Assembly (NCBI RefSeq): GCF_019320115.1
Contig: NC_089594.1
Span: 23,491,086 to 23,555,085 of the forward strand
Source: Miscanthus floridulus
Lineage: Eukaryota > Streptophyta > Magnoliopsida > Poales > Poaceae
Direction: 5' to 3'
DNA length: 64,000 nucleotides
In this document: positions 11,304-22,151 of the stretch, in pieces
Numbering within the stretch: position 1 is the first letter of the stretch
How the letters are laid out: every line of letters begins with the position of its first letter
Notes under the pieces: generated by a model
The model's database searches: none
What the model was told of the DNA's origin: nothing
Seen by the model: only the letters and a program-made list of their open reading frames with translations
Program-made: the position numbers and the translations under genes

Positions 11304-13222
11304 TACTACAATATATATAAACCTAGCTCATCTGGTTTTAGTATTGGGCGAGAAGAATGCTGGTTTCTGGTATTGTGACCACTTTATCTTTAGATAAAAG
11401 GATAATATCGATTAGCTAGGATATCTTGAACAAATAAAGTATATTTGTGCAAGAGGCGAAGGATTTGTTTTGATTATTTTGCTATATATGCAGAGGCATG
11501 GGCATGTATTCTTTGCTTTCATGGTGCAATGCAAATAAATAAAGCTGCAGACAAATATTCTCCGAGATGTGGCCTATTTTTAACAACCTAAACAGAGGTA
11601 TTTATCCCTATTCATGCATGCATGTCGTTGTTGACAGGAAAGTAGTATGAGTACAGTGCATATGGTTCCAAACATCCAACCTCGACCTATCTCGCGGGAA
11701 TCAGCTAGCTGAAGGACCAACCAATGATCTGCAGATACATTAGCAACCATCCATTGATTTTCCAGACTATAGCAAATCAACCTCTTTTAATTGTTCGGGG
11801 TGTGATGCTGAAAGCCTGAAACAACACATTAATTAAAAATCTGATGCGCTACCGATCGGCCATTTATTTAGCTATAAAGGTAGTAGGATTGGACTGGAAA
11901 CTCCGGCCCACGAGGCTTAGGTAGTTGTCCGGCGCCGCAAGCAACAGGAGCCGATCGATCGATTATCTTTTTTTCAGTGAGCTGATGCATGGTCCAGACA
12001 CAGATGGGGACCGACACACGCTAGCTAACAGCAGTCACCCGTAAGTACACACTTTCATCTTGCCCAAATGATTGTTAGGTCGCTCGGTCGATCTTTGGAA
12101 TCAGATCGATCACAAGGCATCATATAGGTTAGTTGGAACATCAGAACCCTTTCACTTCAGTTCTTGTCGATCTATGGGTCGCCCGGGGCCCTTCGCTTTG
12201 CAATCTGCAATACTCCTATATCTGAATGCGTGTGTGCAGTGAGAGAAATGCTCTCTGGAATGAGAGGCTGTGAGATCCTGCCGTCCAGGGCTGGCTCCAC
12301 CACACAGCGTGCACATGCAGATGTCTCTCCCCCATGCACAATAGTCACGCTAGCTATTAGCTAACTGCAGGCCGTCCGTACGTTTTTCTGCAGTTACTAG
12401 ATTATGTGTTGCGTCATGCTTACTGATTTGCACTGGCTCCAGAGAGAACCTTAATTAGCTTTCAGTTCTTATCTGGATGGACACAGTTAACGAATCATGC
12501 ATGTACACTGATGGATCCAAGAGTGATGCTAGTCGTTGATGGAAGTCGGAAGAGCTATCAGCTATCAACCATCAGTGATGTACACGCGGAAGCGCTGATG
12601 TATATATGATATGACGCATGATTTACAGTAGAAGGGATTAAAGGAAAGTGTTCATCAGAATTCAAAGGGAGAAGAAGATGAAGAGAGGAACAGATTGACA
12701 CAGGTTACAAATTAGCTAGTGCAGTTTGAGGCTGGAGCTCCCCTCCAACGTCGTCACTCCGATCCAACCTCATGTGGAAGCAGCAATTGATCGGAGCTTC
12801 TAGCTATGGAGCCCCACAAGGGCTGGAGGCTTGAGGCTGGACCGCTGGAGCCATACATCCACCGCCGCAAACAGCCGACCATCTTTTTCTGCGCGCGAAT
12901 GCTGCATGCATATGGTCCAGGGCACGGGACCAGCAGCTGACAGCAATCACCATCACCACTAGCTGCCTATATATCCCTGCTCAAACGATTAGGCTTTGCA
13001 TGATTGGAACTGCACAACCCTAGCTAGCTTGTCGACCGGTCTGCTGGTGCTGGGGTCCATCTCCATCCGCGAGCTGCATTTGTATACTCCTACTACTACT
13101 CCATACTTATGATGCAGTCAACTTGCAATTGCATTGGCATGCTGTGTGTCCAGGGACCAGACTGCAGACAGGATCCACCCACAAGAAGGCCCGCGCGCGC
13201 ACAACTCAATTTTTGCTCTCAT
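11304..13222. other. Gene-free stretch of about 1.9 kb
   Basis: No open frame with domain-like content, no RNA gene and no paired terminal repeats were found. GCTAGC and CGATCG clusters and short GGAGCC-rich segments (about 12720-12850) occur, but I cannot assign a function. Confidence 0.5.
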
Positions 13223-13455
13223 GGTCTTTGTTTAGATTGAGATTAGGAATCAGTATTTGACACTGTAGTACTTTCGTTTGTATTTGATAATTATTGTCTA
13301 ATCATGACCTAACTAGGCTCAAAAGATTCGTCTCGTAATTTACAATCAAATTGTGTAATTAGTTATTTTTTTATCTATATTTAATACTCTATGTATGTGT
13401 CTAAAGATTTGATGTGATGGAAAGAGTGAAAAAACTTGCACTCTAAATAAGGCCC
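13223..13455. mobile_element. Tourist-type MITE copy 1
   Basis: The left end GGTCTTTGTTTAGATTGAG and right end ACTCTAAATAAGGCCC are imperfect inverted repeats. The interior shares AAAAGATTCGTCTCGTAA and GTGTAATTAGTTATTTTTTA with the copy at 13629. This interior is that of an abundant grass Tourist family. Confidence 0.8.
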
Positions 13456-13628
13456 ATATATCCATATGCGAATGAAAACGGACACACAGTTGTACAGGCT
13501 ACAGAGCTCGCTAGCTAGCCCGTATCTTTCAGAGGGACACTTTTCTTTGTTTCTCTTTCTCTGCAGACAGATGCATGATCTTGAGATCTTGTGCATGTAC
13601 TTTTTTAATTTGCCTGCTGATGATTTTA

Positions 13629-13870
13629 GGGCCGGGTTTAGTTGGTGAATTTTTTTGGGAAATGGTACTATAGCACTTTTGTTGTTATTTGACAATTAGT
13701 GTCCAATCATAGTCTAATTAGGCTTAAAAGATTCGTCTCGTAAATTTCGTCTAAACTGTGTAATTAGTTTTATTTTTTATTTATATTTAATGCTTCATGC
13801 ATACGTCAAAGATTCGATGTGACAGAGAATCTTAAAAAATTTTACAAAATTTTAGAAACTAAACACTACC
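13629..13870. mobile_element. Tourist-type MITE copy 2
   Basis: It begins GGGCCGGGTTTAGTTGGTGAA after TTA and ends GAAACTAAACACTACC. The core AAAAGATTCGTCTCGTAAAT is shared with the copy 170 bases upstream, in the same orientation. The 3' duplication is no longer recognisable. It is non-coding. Confidence 0.8.
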
Positions 13871-14125
13871 TAGATCACGAACCTCCAAGTCCACAGCAGG
13901 CAGCAGCAACAGCCAACGGACTAGCTGTCACACTAGCATACACAGTCAGTGCTGGATGGCCTACTATTCACTTTTCCTACATTGTATTACTATAATCAGT
14001 TTGAACGAATTAATAGTTGTTATTTAATTAACACACCGAATTGTTTGATCCACGCTCTACGCGTACGTCGTGGTTGCATATTCATCACAGTATTGCAGAA
14101 TGCAGATAGTAAGAGTACTGTTAGT

Positions 14126-14306
14126 ACTCTTTCGGTCCACAAACGAATGCAGTAATTCGTGCCAGTCAAGCTAACTCCACTTTGACCAAATTTGTAATAA
14201 TTGGTATTAGCATTTGTCTCCAAATTAATTTATTATGATAATATATTTATATCTAATCTAACGGTACATATTTTATATCATGAATAACAATACTTTTTAT
14301 ATAAAC
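14126..14306. mobile_element. Stowaway-like MITE fragment
   Basis: TACTCTTTCGGTCCACAAACG followed by CAAGCTAACTCCACTTTGACC is a typical left half of a grass Stowaway family. The matching right end is missing, probably because of the adjacent element at 14307. Confidence 0.5.
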
Positions 14307-14644
14307 TAGCAAAGATGCCCATGCGTTACAACAAGAAATATCTATATACCTACCTTTTTTTATTAAAGAACCAAAATTTCAGTTTATTTTTTCCACCTCT
14401 CTCGAATTACCGGACCATAGAGAGTTTCTTATGTGTGGACTTATATGACCCACGCTCATATGATTTAGATCAGCTTGCTTCTAGCAATGACTTAGAATAG
14501 CTCGTGTCTAGCAATGACTGATAGAGTCCAAATTATATGTAACTTGGACTCTTGACTCATGCTCATATAAGTTAGAACAATTTTCTATAGCAATTCATTC
14601 TAATATGTATTATATTTGACTACAATGCATGGGCACGTTTGTTA
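14307..14644. mobile_element. TIR element, about 338 bp, unclassified
   Basis: Left end TAGCAAAGATGCCCATGCGTT and the complement of the right end (TAACAAACGTGCCCATGCATT) form imperfect inverted repeats. An internal CATATGA/CTCATATAAG pair repeats around GTCTAGCAATGACT direct repeats at 14475 and 14508. No transposase is encoded. Confidence 0.6.
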
Positions 14645-15662
14645 ATCTATCTATTTATATACCTGATAAAATATTACAAAGCCAACATTTATATGCTCAT
14701 TTTATTTACTGGCCTTCTCCTACCTAATTTGTGTCTGAAAATGATACGTGTTCGTGCTGTTCATATTTATACTCTAAATAATCCACTTCAAAGCCCAAAT
14801 CAAACAAAAACAGCCAATAAATCGAATCAGCGCTCGGTTTGCGTGAGTCCGTTTTCTTCTCGATTCTATTTTCCGTAGTTCCGTTCGCATTGTTTCTTAT
14901 CTCCATACGGTTTTATTCCCGGCTCAGGTTGAATGGCGCTTCGACGGAAGGAATCAGTCGGCGCATAAACAACACGGATCAGAAATAAGAGATTGGTCTA
15001 AAATTTAACAACAAAGAACGACTACCTTAATTAGAAGAGCTGTTGATAACGTGTTAAGAATTGGTCTGGTCTAGTCACGGATTGTCGGATCCGTTTTCTA
15101 TCCTAATCTCAAGAAAGAGGTGTATATACGTTATAGATAGATCATGTCTCTCTTTCTTAATCCTCAAGAACAAACATACAAGAACACACGGGAGACAAAT
15201 AAACAAGGGGAGTTATATGTTCATTAGTTCAAAATATATATGGTATGAGCCAATCAATCCTCTAATTGAGGAATTCTTTAACACTTTCATTCGTCTCCTA
15301 CACCTGCAGCAGGAGAGCTCCTGGGTCGTACGTCGTTGCAGCCTGTTGATTGCTGTTTGAGCGCTCGTTCGTCATTTACGGCCCAGTTCATATGTAAACC
15401 CCATCTACCAGTTTGCACAGCCCAGCCCAGACCAACTTTGCAAGTTCAATTGCACGGCCCAGTTGGCTCAGGTATGCTCGGTCAATGCAGTCACGCCGAT
15501 GATCACGTTTTTTCAGAAGTACATAGCCCGGCCTCTATTTCAAATTTTAAATCATTACTTTTTTATATACACATTTTTATTTTATATATGGACGTATATC
15601 TATATGCATAGAAAAACTTTCAATTTGGAATAAAGAGAGTATGTTCCATAAATAACCAAGGA
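14645..15662. other. Gene-free stretch
   Basis: No supported gene. A cluster of GGCCCA/GCCCAG motifs lies at about 15378-15470; this hexamer is common in plant promoters, but no following gene could be identified. Confidence 0.45.
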
Positions 15663-15906
15663 CCTCTGTCTCAAGATAAAGTCGTTCTCACTTTCTAAGT
15701 CATTTTTTTTAACTTGGACTAACTATACATAAAAAAAATTAATATTCATAATGTATGATTTGTATCATTAGATAGATCATTAAATATATTTTTTATAATA
15801 AATTTATTTAAAAATATAAATGTTGCACGTATTTTCTATGGACCTAATAAAAATAAGAAAGTTTGATATGCACATATTTCATAACGACTTCATGCGACGG
15901 AGGGAG
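15663..15906. mobile_element. Stowaway-like MITE, degenerate left end
   Basis: The right end is GCGACGGAGGGAG followed by TA. The left end CTCTGTCTCAAGATAAAGTCG is its degenerate complement. ATAAATGTTGCACGTATTTT in the interior is shared with the Stowaway at 35448-35683. Confidence 0.65.
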
Positions 15907-16057
15907 TAGTTCATGAGTTCTTGTTCTGCGAGTACATGTTTGCTCTGAGGTGATTCTGGAGCTTCATGTATGGAAATGAATTGGATTCTTAAACTTCACG
16001 TTGAACGATTGGGGACTATAAAACTATTTGAAACACCATGTTTTCTAATTTCTTTTA

Positions 16058-16335
16058 GGGTCCGTTTAGATCTCTTCATTTTGGAGGAATTAAAATCTCT
16101 ATAACAAATTAAGCTATTTGGCTTGGAATTTAACATTCCATTATTTTTCAAACTTTACTTTTAAGCCTATATTAAATTCATAGGGTAGGAGATGAGAAAT
16201 GGATTCTATAGACCAACATGCTATGTTTGCACTCTCCAACTTCTTTCTTTTCATTCCAAGTATATATCTAGCTCAAATATGTGCCTAAACTATAATAAAT
16301 TCACTTATTTCAATTCCAAAGACCCAAACAAACCC
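16058..16335. mobile_element. Tourist-like MITE, 278 bp
   Basis: GGGTCCGTTTAGATC at the left and CCAAACAAACCC at the right are inverted ends flanked by TTA (16055-16057 and 16336-16338). It is non-coding. The right TTA is also the first three bases of the SINE duplication next door. Confidence 0.8.
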
Positions 16336-16347
16336 TTAACTTTATTC

Positions 16348-16499
16348 TTTTTTGACCGAGTCAGCAAGGGAAACCCCAGCCTATTTTTTTTTAATTTTTT
16401 AATAATGCAGACCTGTTTAAATTCACTCTTATGGAGAGTCCCAGGTCTGCTAGATGCTACTCAGGTGCTCTAACCACTAGGCTAGAGGCGCTTTCGCCT
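16348..16499 (-). mobile_element. tRNA-derived SINE with 12-bp target-site duplication
   Basis: On the minus strand it starts near GGCGAAAGCGCCTCTAGCC, has an A-box-like TAGCCTAGTGGTTAGAGCA and a decayed B-box region after GACCTGGGACTC, and ends in a short A tail (TCGGTCAAAAAA). It is flanked by TTAACTTTATTC at 16336-16347 and 16500-16511. The tRNA-like head, A tail and long duplication fit a plant SINE (Au/p-SINE type). It is not a functional tRNA gene. Confidence 0.85.
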
Positions 16500-16656
16500 T
16501 TAACTTTATTCGGGATGTACCTACTTTAGACGTGTTGTTGTTCAAATACACCACGTGATTCACCGGAAACTTGTGATGGTTTCGAACAACATTTATATAT
16601 ATTGAAACGAAATTTATGCCAATTGCCAGACACAGTCTAACTGTTACAATCTTCTA

Positions 16657-16719
16657 TCCCCTCCATCTTAAATTGTAAGTCATTCTAAAAATCTTTGAGA
16701 GTCCAAGTATTTTAAGTTT
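16657..16719. mobile_element. Left part of a Stowaway MITE split by the LINE
   Basis: After TA (16655-16656) the sequence CCCTCCATCTTAAATTGTAAG is a Stowaway terminus. The element stops at the LINE duplication CAAGTATTTTAAGTTT and resumes at 35342. Confidence 0.8.
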
Positions 16720-16897
16720 TTTTCGAAAGATCTGTTACCGGCTTTCATTGATAAGATCGAAGCAAAGTATTTACAAGAATTGGCGCAAGAAACGCCATTT
16801 TGTGCGGTGTCCACTTGCTAGCAGCACCACACCATCCCTAGATAACAGCTGATTGATTTACATGGAAGAAAGGCGACAACTAATTATCAGGGATAAC

Positions 16898-19800
16898 CTA
16901 CTGAACATCAGCAAGCTGCTGGTGCACTGCATGATCAGTTTGGTGAGGACCTCCCAGTGTCAGTTCCTCCAGCACTTCATTACCGGCTCTGATCCATAGT
17001 CTGGCTTCCTCTTTGATGGCATTGAGAACCTGTTCCACCGATCTACTGGTTCTGTTGAAGACTCTGCTGTTCCTTTCTTTCCAGATCCCCCATATCGTCA
17101 GTATGGCGACGGATCTTAACCCCTTTTTCCGTGAGCCTTGGTCACTGTCTGCCAGGCTAATGAACCATTGCCCGAAATCTTCTGTGAGTGTCCAGTTGTT
17201 TGGTTTAAGTGTTGGTGCCGACACCCATGAGCCAACCTTCTCCCACACATGTCTAGTGAAGCTGCATTCCTGCATCAGGTGGGAGATAGTCTCCAGATTT
17301 CACATACAAAGTTGGGAGAAGTAGTCGTTTGGCTAGCCCCTATTCTGTAGGCATGCAGCAGTCCATACCCTATTTTGTAGCATCAACCAGATAAAGAATT
17401 TGCACTTCGGAGGGGCTTTAGATTTCCATATCATTTCAGCTGCGGCCGATGCAGTGCAACCAATGAACTGTATCCGGTAAGCCGATTGAGCTGTGTACTG
17501 ACCATCATGGGTGTATAGCCAGGAGATAGAGTCTTGTTGATCTTCGGTTAGCGCAACTCCTTGCAGCTGCTCCCATAGCCCCATGAACTCACCAATGACC
17601 CTCTCTGTCATATCGTAGTCGACGTCTCTTATCCACTTGTTGTCAGTAAGTGCATCGCTGACCGTTCTATTTTTCCTCTTGCTGTGCTTGTAGAGAGCTG
17701 GGTATAAGGCGGCTGGTTCATGGCCCCCCAGCCAGCTTGAACTCCAGAACGACGCTTTTTTCCCGTTCCCAAGCATCACCTTGGTGGCAGTATTGAAGAG
17801 ATCCATGTCTAGTTTGTCAACTGGCAATTCCATGCCTTTCCAAGGCCTGTCTTTGTCATCCCAGGAGAACCAGAGCCATCTGAGTCTCATTGCCCTACTG
17901 AATCTTTCAAGATCCACCACACCTAGGCCCCTGATGGAGATTGGCAAGCTAACTTTTGTCCAGGTCACCTTGCATTTACCACCTGTGAGGTCCATGTCAC
18001 CAGCCCAAAGGAACCGCCTTCTTATTTTGTCACATTCCTTTAGGAACTTTTTTGGGGCTTTGATAGCCGTGAGCGGATAGATTGGCATGGAGCTAAGTAC
18101 AGAGCGCACAAGTTCCCTTCGGCTAGCCGCCGTGAGCAGTCTTCCTTGCCATCCTGCAACTTTAGCTTTGGCCCGGTCCTGGATATATTGCAGATGCACC
18201 ATCTTTAGCCTTCCAAGCATCAGCGGTAATACCAAATACTAGACTGGGAAGTGAACTTTTGGGCCAGCAAAGTCTTGTAGGATATGGTCCATGTCTAGCC
18301 CTGCGCACTGGATTGGCGCCACTATGCTCTTTTGCAAGTTAATTTTAAGACCAGTGGCCTCGCCAAAGGCCGTCATTATGTCCATCATACACTTGATGTC
18401 TTCTCTGATTGGGTTGGTGAAGATAACTGCATCATCTGCATACATTGATAGCCTAAGTCTTGCTTGTCTGCCTTTGAGTTTTGATAGCGCTCCAATTTCG
18501 GTTGCTTTCTCGAAAATATTGTTGAGGACGTCAATGGCCAATATGAAGGGGTGGGGGGAGAGGGGGTCCCCTTGCCTGAGACCTCTGCGGTGCGCAATGT
18601 GAGTGCCTGGGCAGCCATTTAGCATTATGGTTGATGAGGAAGTGCGGAGAATCGCCGCTAGCCAGTCATTCCATCTTGCAGGGAATCCCCGTCTGACCAG
18701 CAGCTCAAACATGTATTCCTAGGACACTGAGTCGAAAGCTTTTGTTATGTCCAGTTTGATGAGGCAAGCCGGAGTCTTTGATCTGTGGTAGTATCTAGCA
18801 AGACCTCTGACGTACATGTAGTTCTCCTAGATGCACCGCTTTCGGATAAACGCACTTTGGGCTGGGGAGATCAGTTTGTCAATGTACATAGCTAGTCTGG
18901 TCGCCAGGACTTTTGTGAGCAATTTGGCAAAGGAGTGGATCAGACTGATTGGTCTAAAATCTTTCGGTTCTGTGGCTACTTGGACCTTGGGCAGAAGCAC
19001 CACCTGTCCATGGTTGAGGCTGTCTAGCGATCCATTGTGGTGTATATAGAAGGCGTTGAAGGCATTGACCAAGTCAGTCTTGATTATTTCCCAGCAGCTC
19101 CCATAGAAATCATTGGTGAAACCGTCTGGGCCTGGGGCCTTTCCTTTGGTTAGATTGTGTACCGCCTGCTCTATCTCTTGCTCGCTGAACAGCCTGTCAA
19201 GTTCAAGTCCAGGCACCTGCTGAAGCTCACTGATATGTAGTGCTGACCACTGCATGGATCTCGTTCTGTGTTCTTTTTTCCCCATGAGGTTCTTAAAGTA
19301 CTCCTGAAGTACTGCCTGCTTCTCATCATGGGTCCAGACATAGGTGCCATCATGTTTCCTGATTGATGGAATGTACTGTCTACGGCGTCTAGTAGCCATT
19401 CTTAGGTGAAAAAATCTTGTGCATGCATCTCCTGCTCTAATGTGGTTTACTCTAGAGGCCTGTCTTCTCCTGTTTCTTTCCAACGCCGCTAGGCCTAGCA
19501 ATCTGATCTTTAGGTCATGCCTCAATTGCACTTCGTCGGCTGATAGAGGGCGGCTCTCTTGGGCAATGTCAAGTGTGAAGATGATTTCATTTGCCATGTG
19601 CAGCTGCAGCCTTGCATTGCTGAACAGAGGTTTACTCCAGTCCCGGAGCGCTCTGGCGGTTTCTTGCAGCTTCCTATAGAGCATCGAGAGCGCTGAACTA
19701 TTCTGAGGCTTGTTCCAGGCCGACTGCACGACCTCCTTGAAACCTTGCACATTTATCCAGTGGTTCTCAAATCAGAAGACCGCCTTTCTTGGTACACGGT

Positions 19801-20527
19801 CTTGGCGACTAAGAATTAGCGGACAGTGATCAGATGCTCCAGTTGACAGTGCACTCAGGGTAAAGTTGGGGAAAGCAGTTTCCCACTCTGTAGAACAGAA
19901 AGCCCTATCCAATCTGACCATGGTGGGGCTTACCCTCTCATTAGACCATGTGAACTTTCTGTTTTGCAGTGCTCACTCCATCAGTTCACAATTGTCAAGT
20001 ATTCTTCTGAATTTACCCATCATCCTCCTATTGAGATTGAGGTTATATTTGTCACTTGCCTGGTGGATTAGGTTGAAATCCCCAATAACCAGCCACGGCT
20101 GTGTAACTGATGCCCGGATTTCTTGTAGCTCAGCCAAGACATCATCTTTTCTGGCCTCGTCCACCGGTCCATAGCAGGTGGTTAGAAGGAAAGGGGTACT
20201 GCTGGATGTGATCTGAACTGAAGCCGAGATAGTGAAATTCCTGATTACTGCATTTGTAATAGATATAAGATCTTTGTTCCATGCCAACAGCAGACCACCT
20301 CTTGTGCCTTGGGCCCCTAGTTGCAAGTAGGAGTCAGCTTGTTGTCCCACTGTCTCTATTACTAAAGCATCAGTGATATTATTGATTTTTGTTTCTTGTA
20401 GGCAGATGATGTTTGGCCTTGCACTTGCAATAGCCTCTCTGACTATTTCTCTGTGAGCAGCGTCATTCAGCCCTCGAACATTCCAGTTGAAAATGAGAAG
20501 GTTGTTTCTATCCATAAACGAACACAT
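16898..20527 (-). pseudogene. LINE ORF2: endonuclease, reverse transcriptase and zf-RVT
   Basis: From the Met at 20527 the reading frame shows an endonuclease/exonuclease/phosphatase domain (FNWNVRGLN, CLQETKI, TTCYGP, VIGDFNLI). An RT then begins near GKAPGPDGF and contains RPISLI, GLRQGDPLSP and the catalytic YADD (SMYADDAVIF). The end is a zf-RVT region and an IWGIWKERNSRVF tail. The protein nicks genomic DNA and reverse-transcribes its own RNA at the nick. All segments remain in one frame, without frameshifts. Seven stops break it: TAG at 18827, 18719, 18239 and 17333, and TGA near 19972, 19772 and 17300 (plus-strand left coordinates). Confidence 0.92.
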
Positions 20528-20818
20528 GGGCTACTGCAAATCTGATTGTGCACACATTACAAACACTGTCGGCCTAATTATTGAATGACTTACAGCCATC
20601 TTGACAAACAAACCACCACATCCTACTGCCACTACCAGATCGAACCTCATTAGCAAACTCCACATGAACCCTCCAGGTAACTGCCACACCAACAACACAA
20701 GACACCACATAGGGCTGCATCATGCTAATCATTGCGCAGACCCTAAACCTGATACATGGATAGGAACCTAACATGACAACTTCCTGATCAGCAACTACAG
20801 AGAATAGGTCCGTCTGAA

Positions 20819-22151
20819 TCACTCCCCAATTGCCTTAGAGCCTTCTGCTGCTACCAGTTGAGCTGTTGCTGGGAGTGCTGCTGCATTGTCCAGAGAGGTT
20901 AGCTTCCTGACCGTCGCCACCTGGTCCGGTGTCAGTGGCTGGCCAAAAGCCTTGGCGAACGTGTCCAGCGCCTCCACGCCAATGGGCTCGCCAGGGCCGA
21001 CGAGTCCAAAGGCCTTGATTAGACGGTGGGTGGCCCTCTTGGCGACGGATACCGAACTCTCCTGCGCCATCTGCCTGGTGCTCCTCCTCAGCCCGCCAAC
21101 AATAGATTTCGTTGCCCCTGCCTTTGCCTGCCTCTTGCTGCTCATCTTCTTCATCTTGGGCGTGTCCAGTACCGGCTGTTCGCATGGCATGAACATGCTC
21201 TCCACAATGGTGTCCCTGCGCTCCTCAAGTATCATCCCGGTGACCTGCTCCGTAATGCCCGTGGTGACCACCTCACCATCAACCATCTGCTGCACCCCAG
21301 GGCCAAAGTGAATCACATTGCCAAGCCCCAGGGCACTGGCCTCGTCGTTGAGCTCTACGGTCCTATCCCAGTCCGCATACACTGGATCGTGCAGCTCTGG
21401 CACGATCGGGCATGCTGGAGGTGGGAAGGTCAGGGCACGGGTTGTCGCCTTCGCACAAGCCGTCCACGCCTCTGCAATCATGGGGTCATAGTCCCCATAG
21501 GCCCGGAAGGAATCGGACCAGATGTCGCCGGTACAGGTGTCCTTGTAGAAATCCAACATTGGGTCGGGGTGGCGTGGCGGCGGCGGTGGTGCATCATGAG
21601 CCGCCTGCAGCTCCCTAGAGAGGAGGATCGAGCCAAGGTCGCCTTGTGCTCAGGACCGGTGATGCCAAAGCCGCGGCGTCAGACCCGCAGACATCAGACC
21701 CGTTCGCGCCAGGTGGCCCGCCAGCCAGGATGTTGTCGGTGCTGGGCGAACCACCCATAGCAGCATCAACGCTTCTGGGCCCGCTCCGTGGTGTGGGTGA
21801 GCGCGAGCTCCGGCGCTCCCAGTCCGCGAACTCCTGACGTGACGGCTCGCGGCCGCGCGGGGAGTGATGACCGCCTCGCATCACATGCCTGCCCCTGTCG
21901 TCCTCACTTGAGCCGTCGTCGTGTGCACCCGCGGCCCGGAGGGGAGCAGGTGCGTCTCCTGCTGGTGCCCTCACCATCATTGCCCCCACCAAAGCGGCGG
22001 AGGAGGCTGATCTCGTGCGCACAGTGGTTGCGGAAGCCCCTTGGCGAACGCCGCGAGCCGCCCTCGTCGTCGCCGTCATCTTCATCGTTCCTCGGAGCGG
22101 CCCTTGGCGGTGGGCGGCAGGCGCTGGCCGGCGGCGGTGCGCGGTAGCCGT
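20819..22151 (-). pseudogene. LINE ORF1, C-terminal part
   Basis: This is the continuation of ORF1 after the inserted LTR element. Frames include an Arg/Ser/Asp-rich region (22085-21615) and a frame at 21559-20819 with MLDFYKDTCTGDIW, MFMPCEQPVLDTPKMKK-like and GGLRRSTRQ motifs. The last resembles the C-terminus of grass LINE ORF1 proteins. The stop at 20819 is about 290 bases before the ORF2 start. Frame changes between segments make it non-functional. Confidence 0.7.
22147..22151. repeat. Left target-site duplication of the LARD-type element (GCCGT)
   Basis: GCCGT at 22147-22151 is repeated exactly at 33200-33204, directly outside the TG and CA ends of the LTR element. Confidence 0.95.

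Noticed and set aside
16440..16495. Possible tRNA gene (TAGCCTAGTGGTTAGAGCA on the minus strand)
   Set aside because: Only the A-box half is tRNA-like; B box decayed, no cloverleaf, and 12-bp duplications plus A tail show a SINE.
21026..21760. 244-codon plus-strand frame in the LINE ORF1 region
   Set aside because: Antisense to the ORF1 C-terminus (GGLRRSTRQ motif on the minus strand); high GC explains the length.
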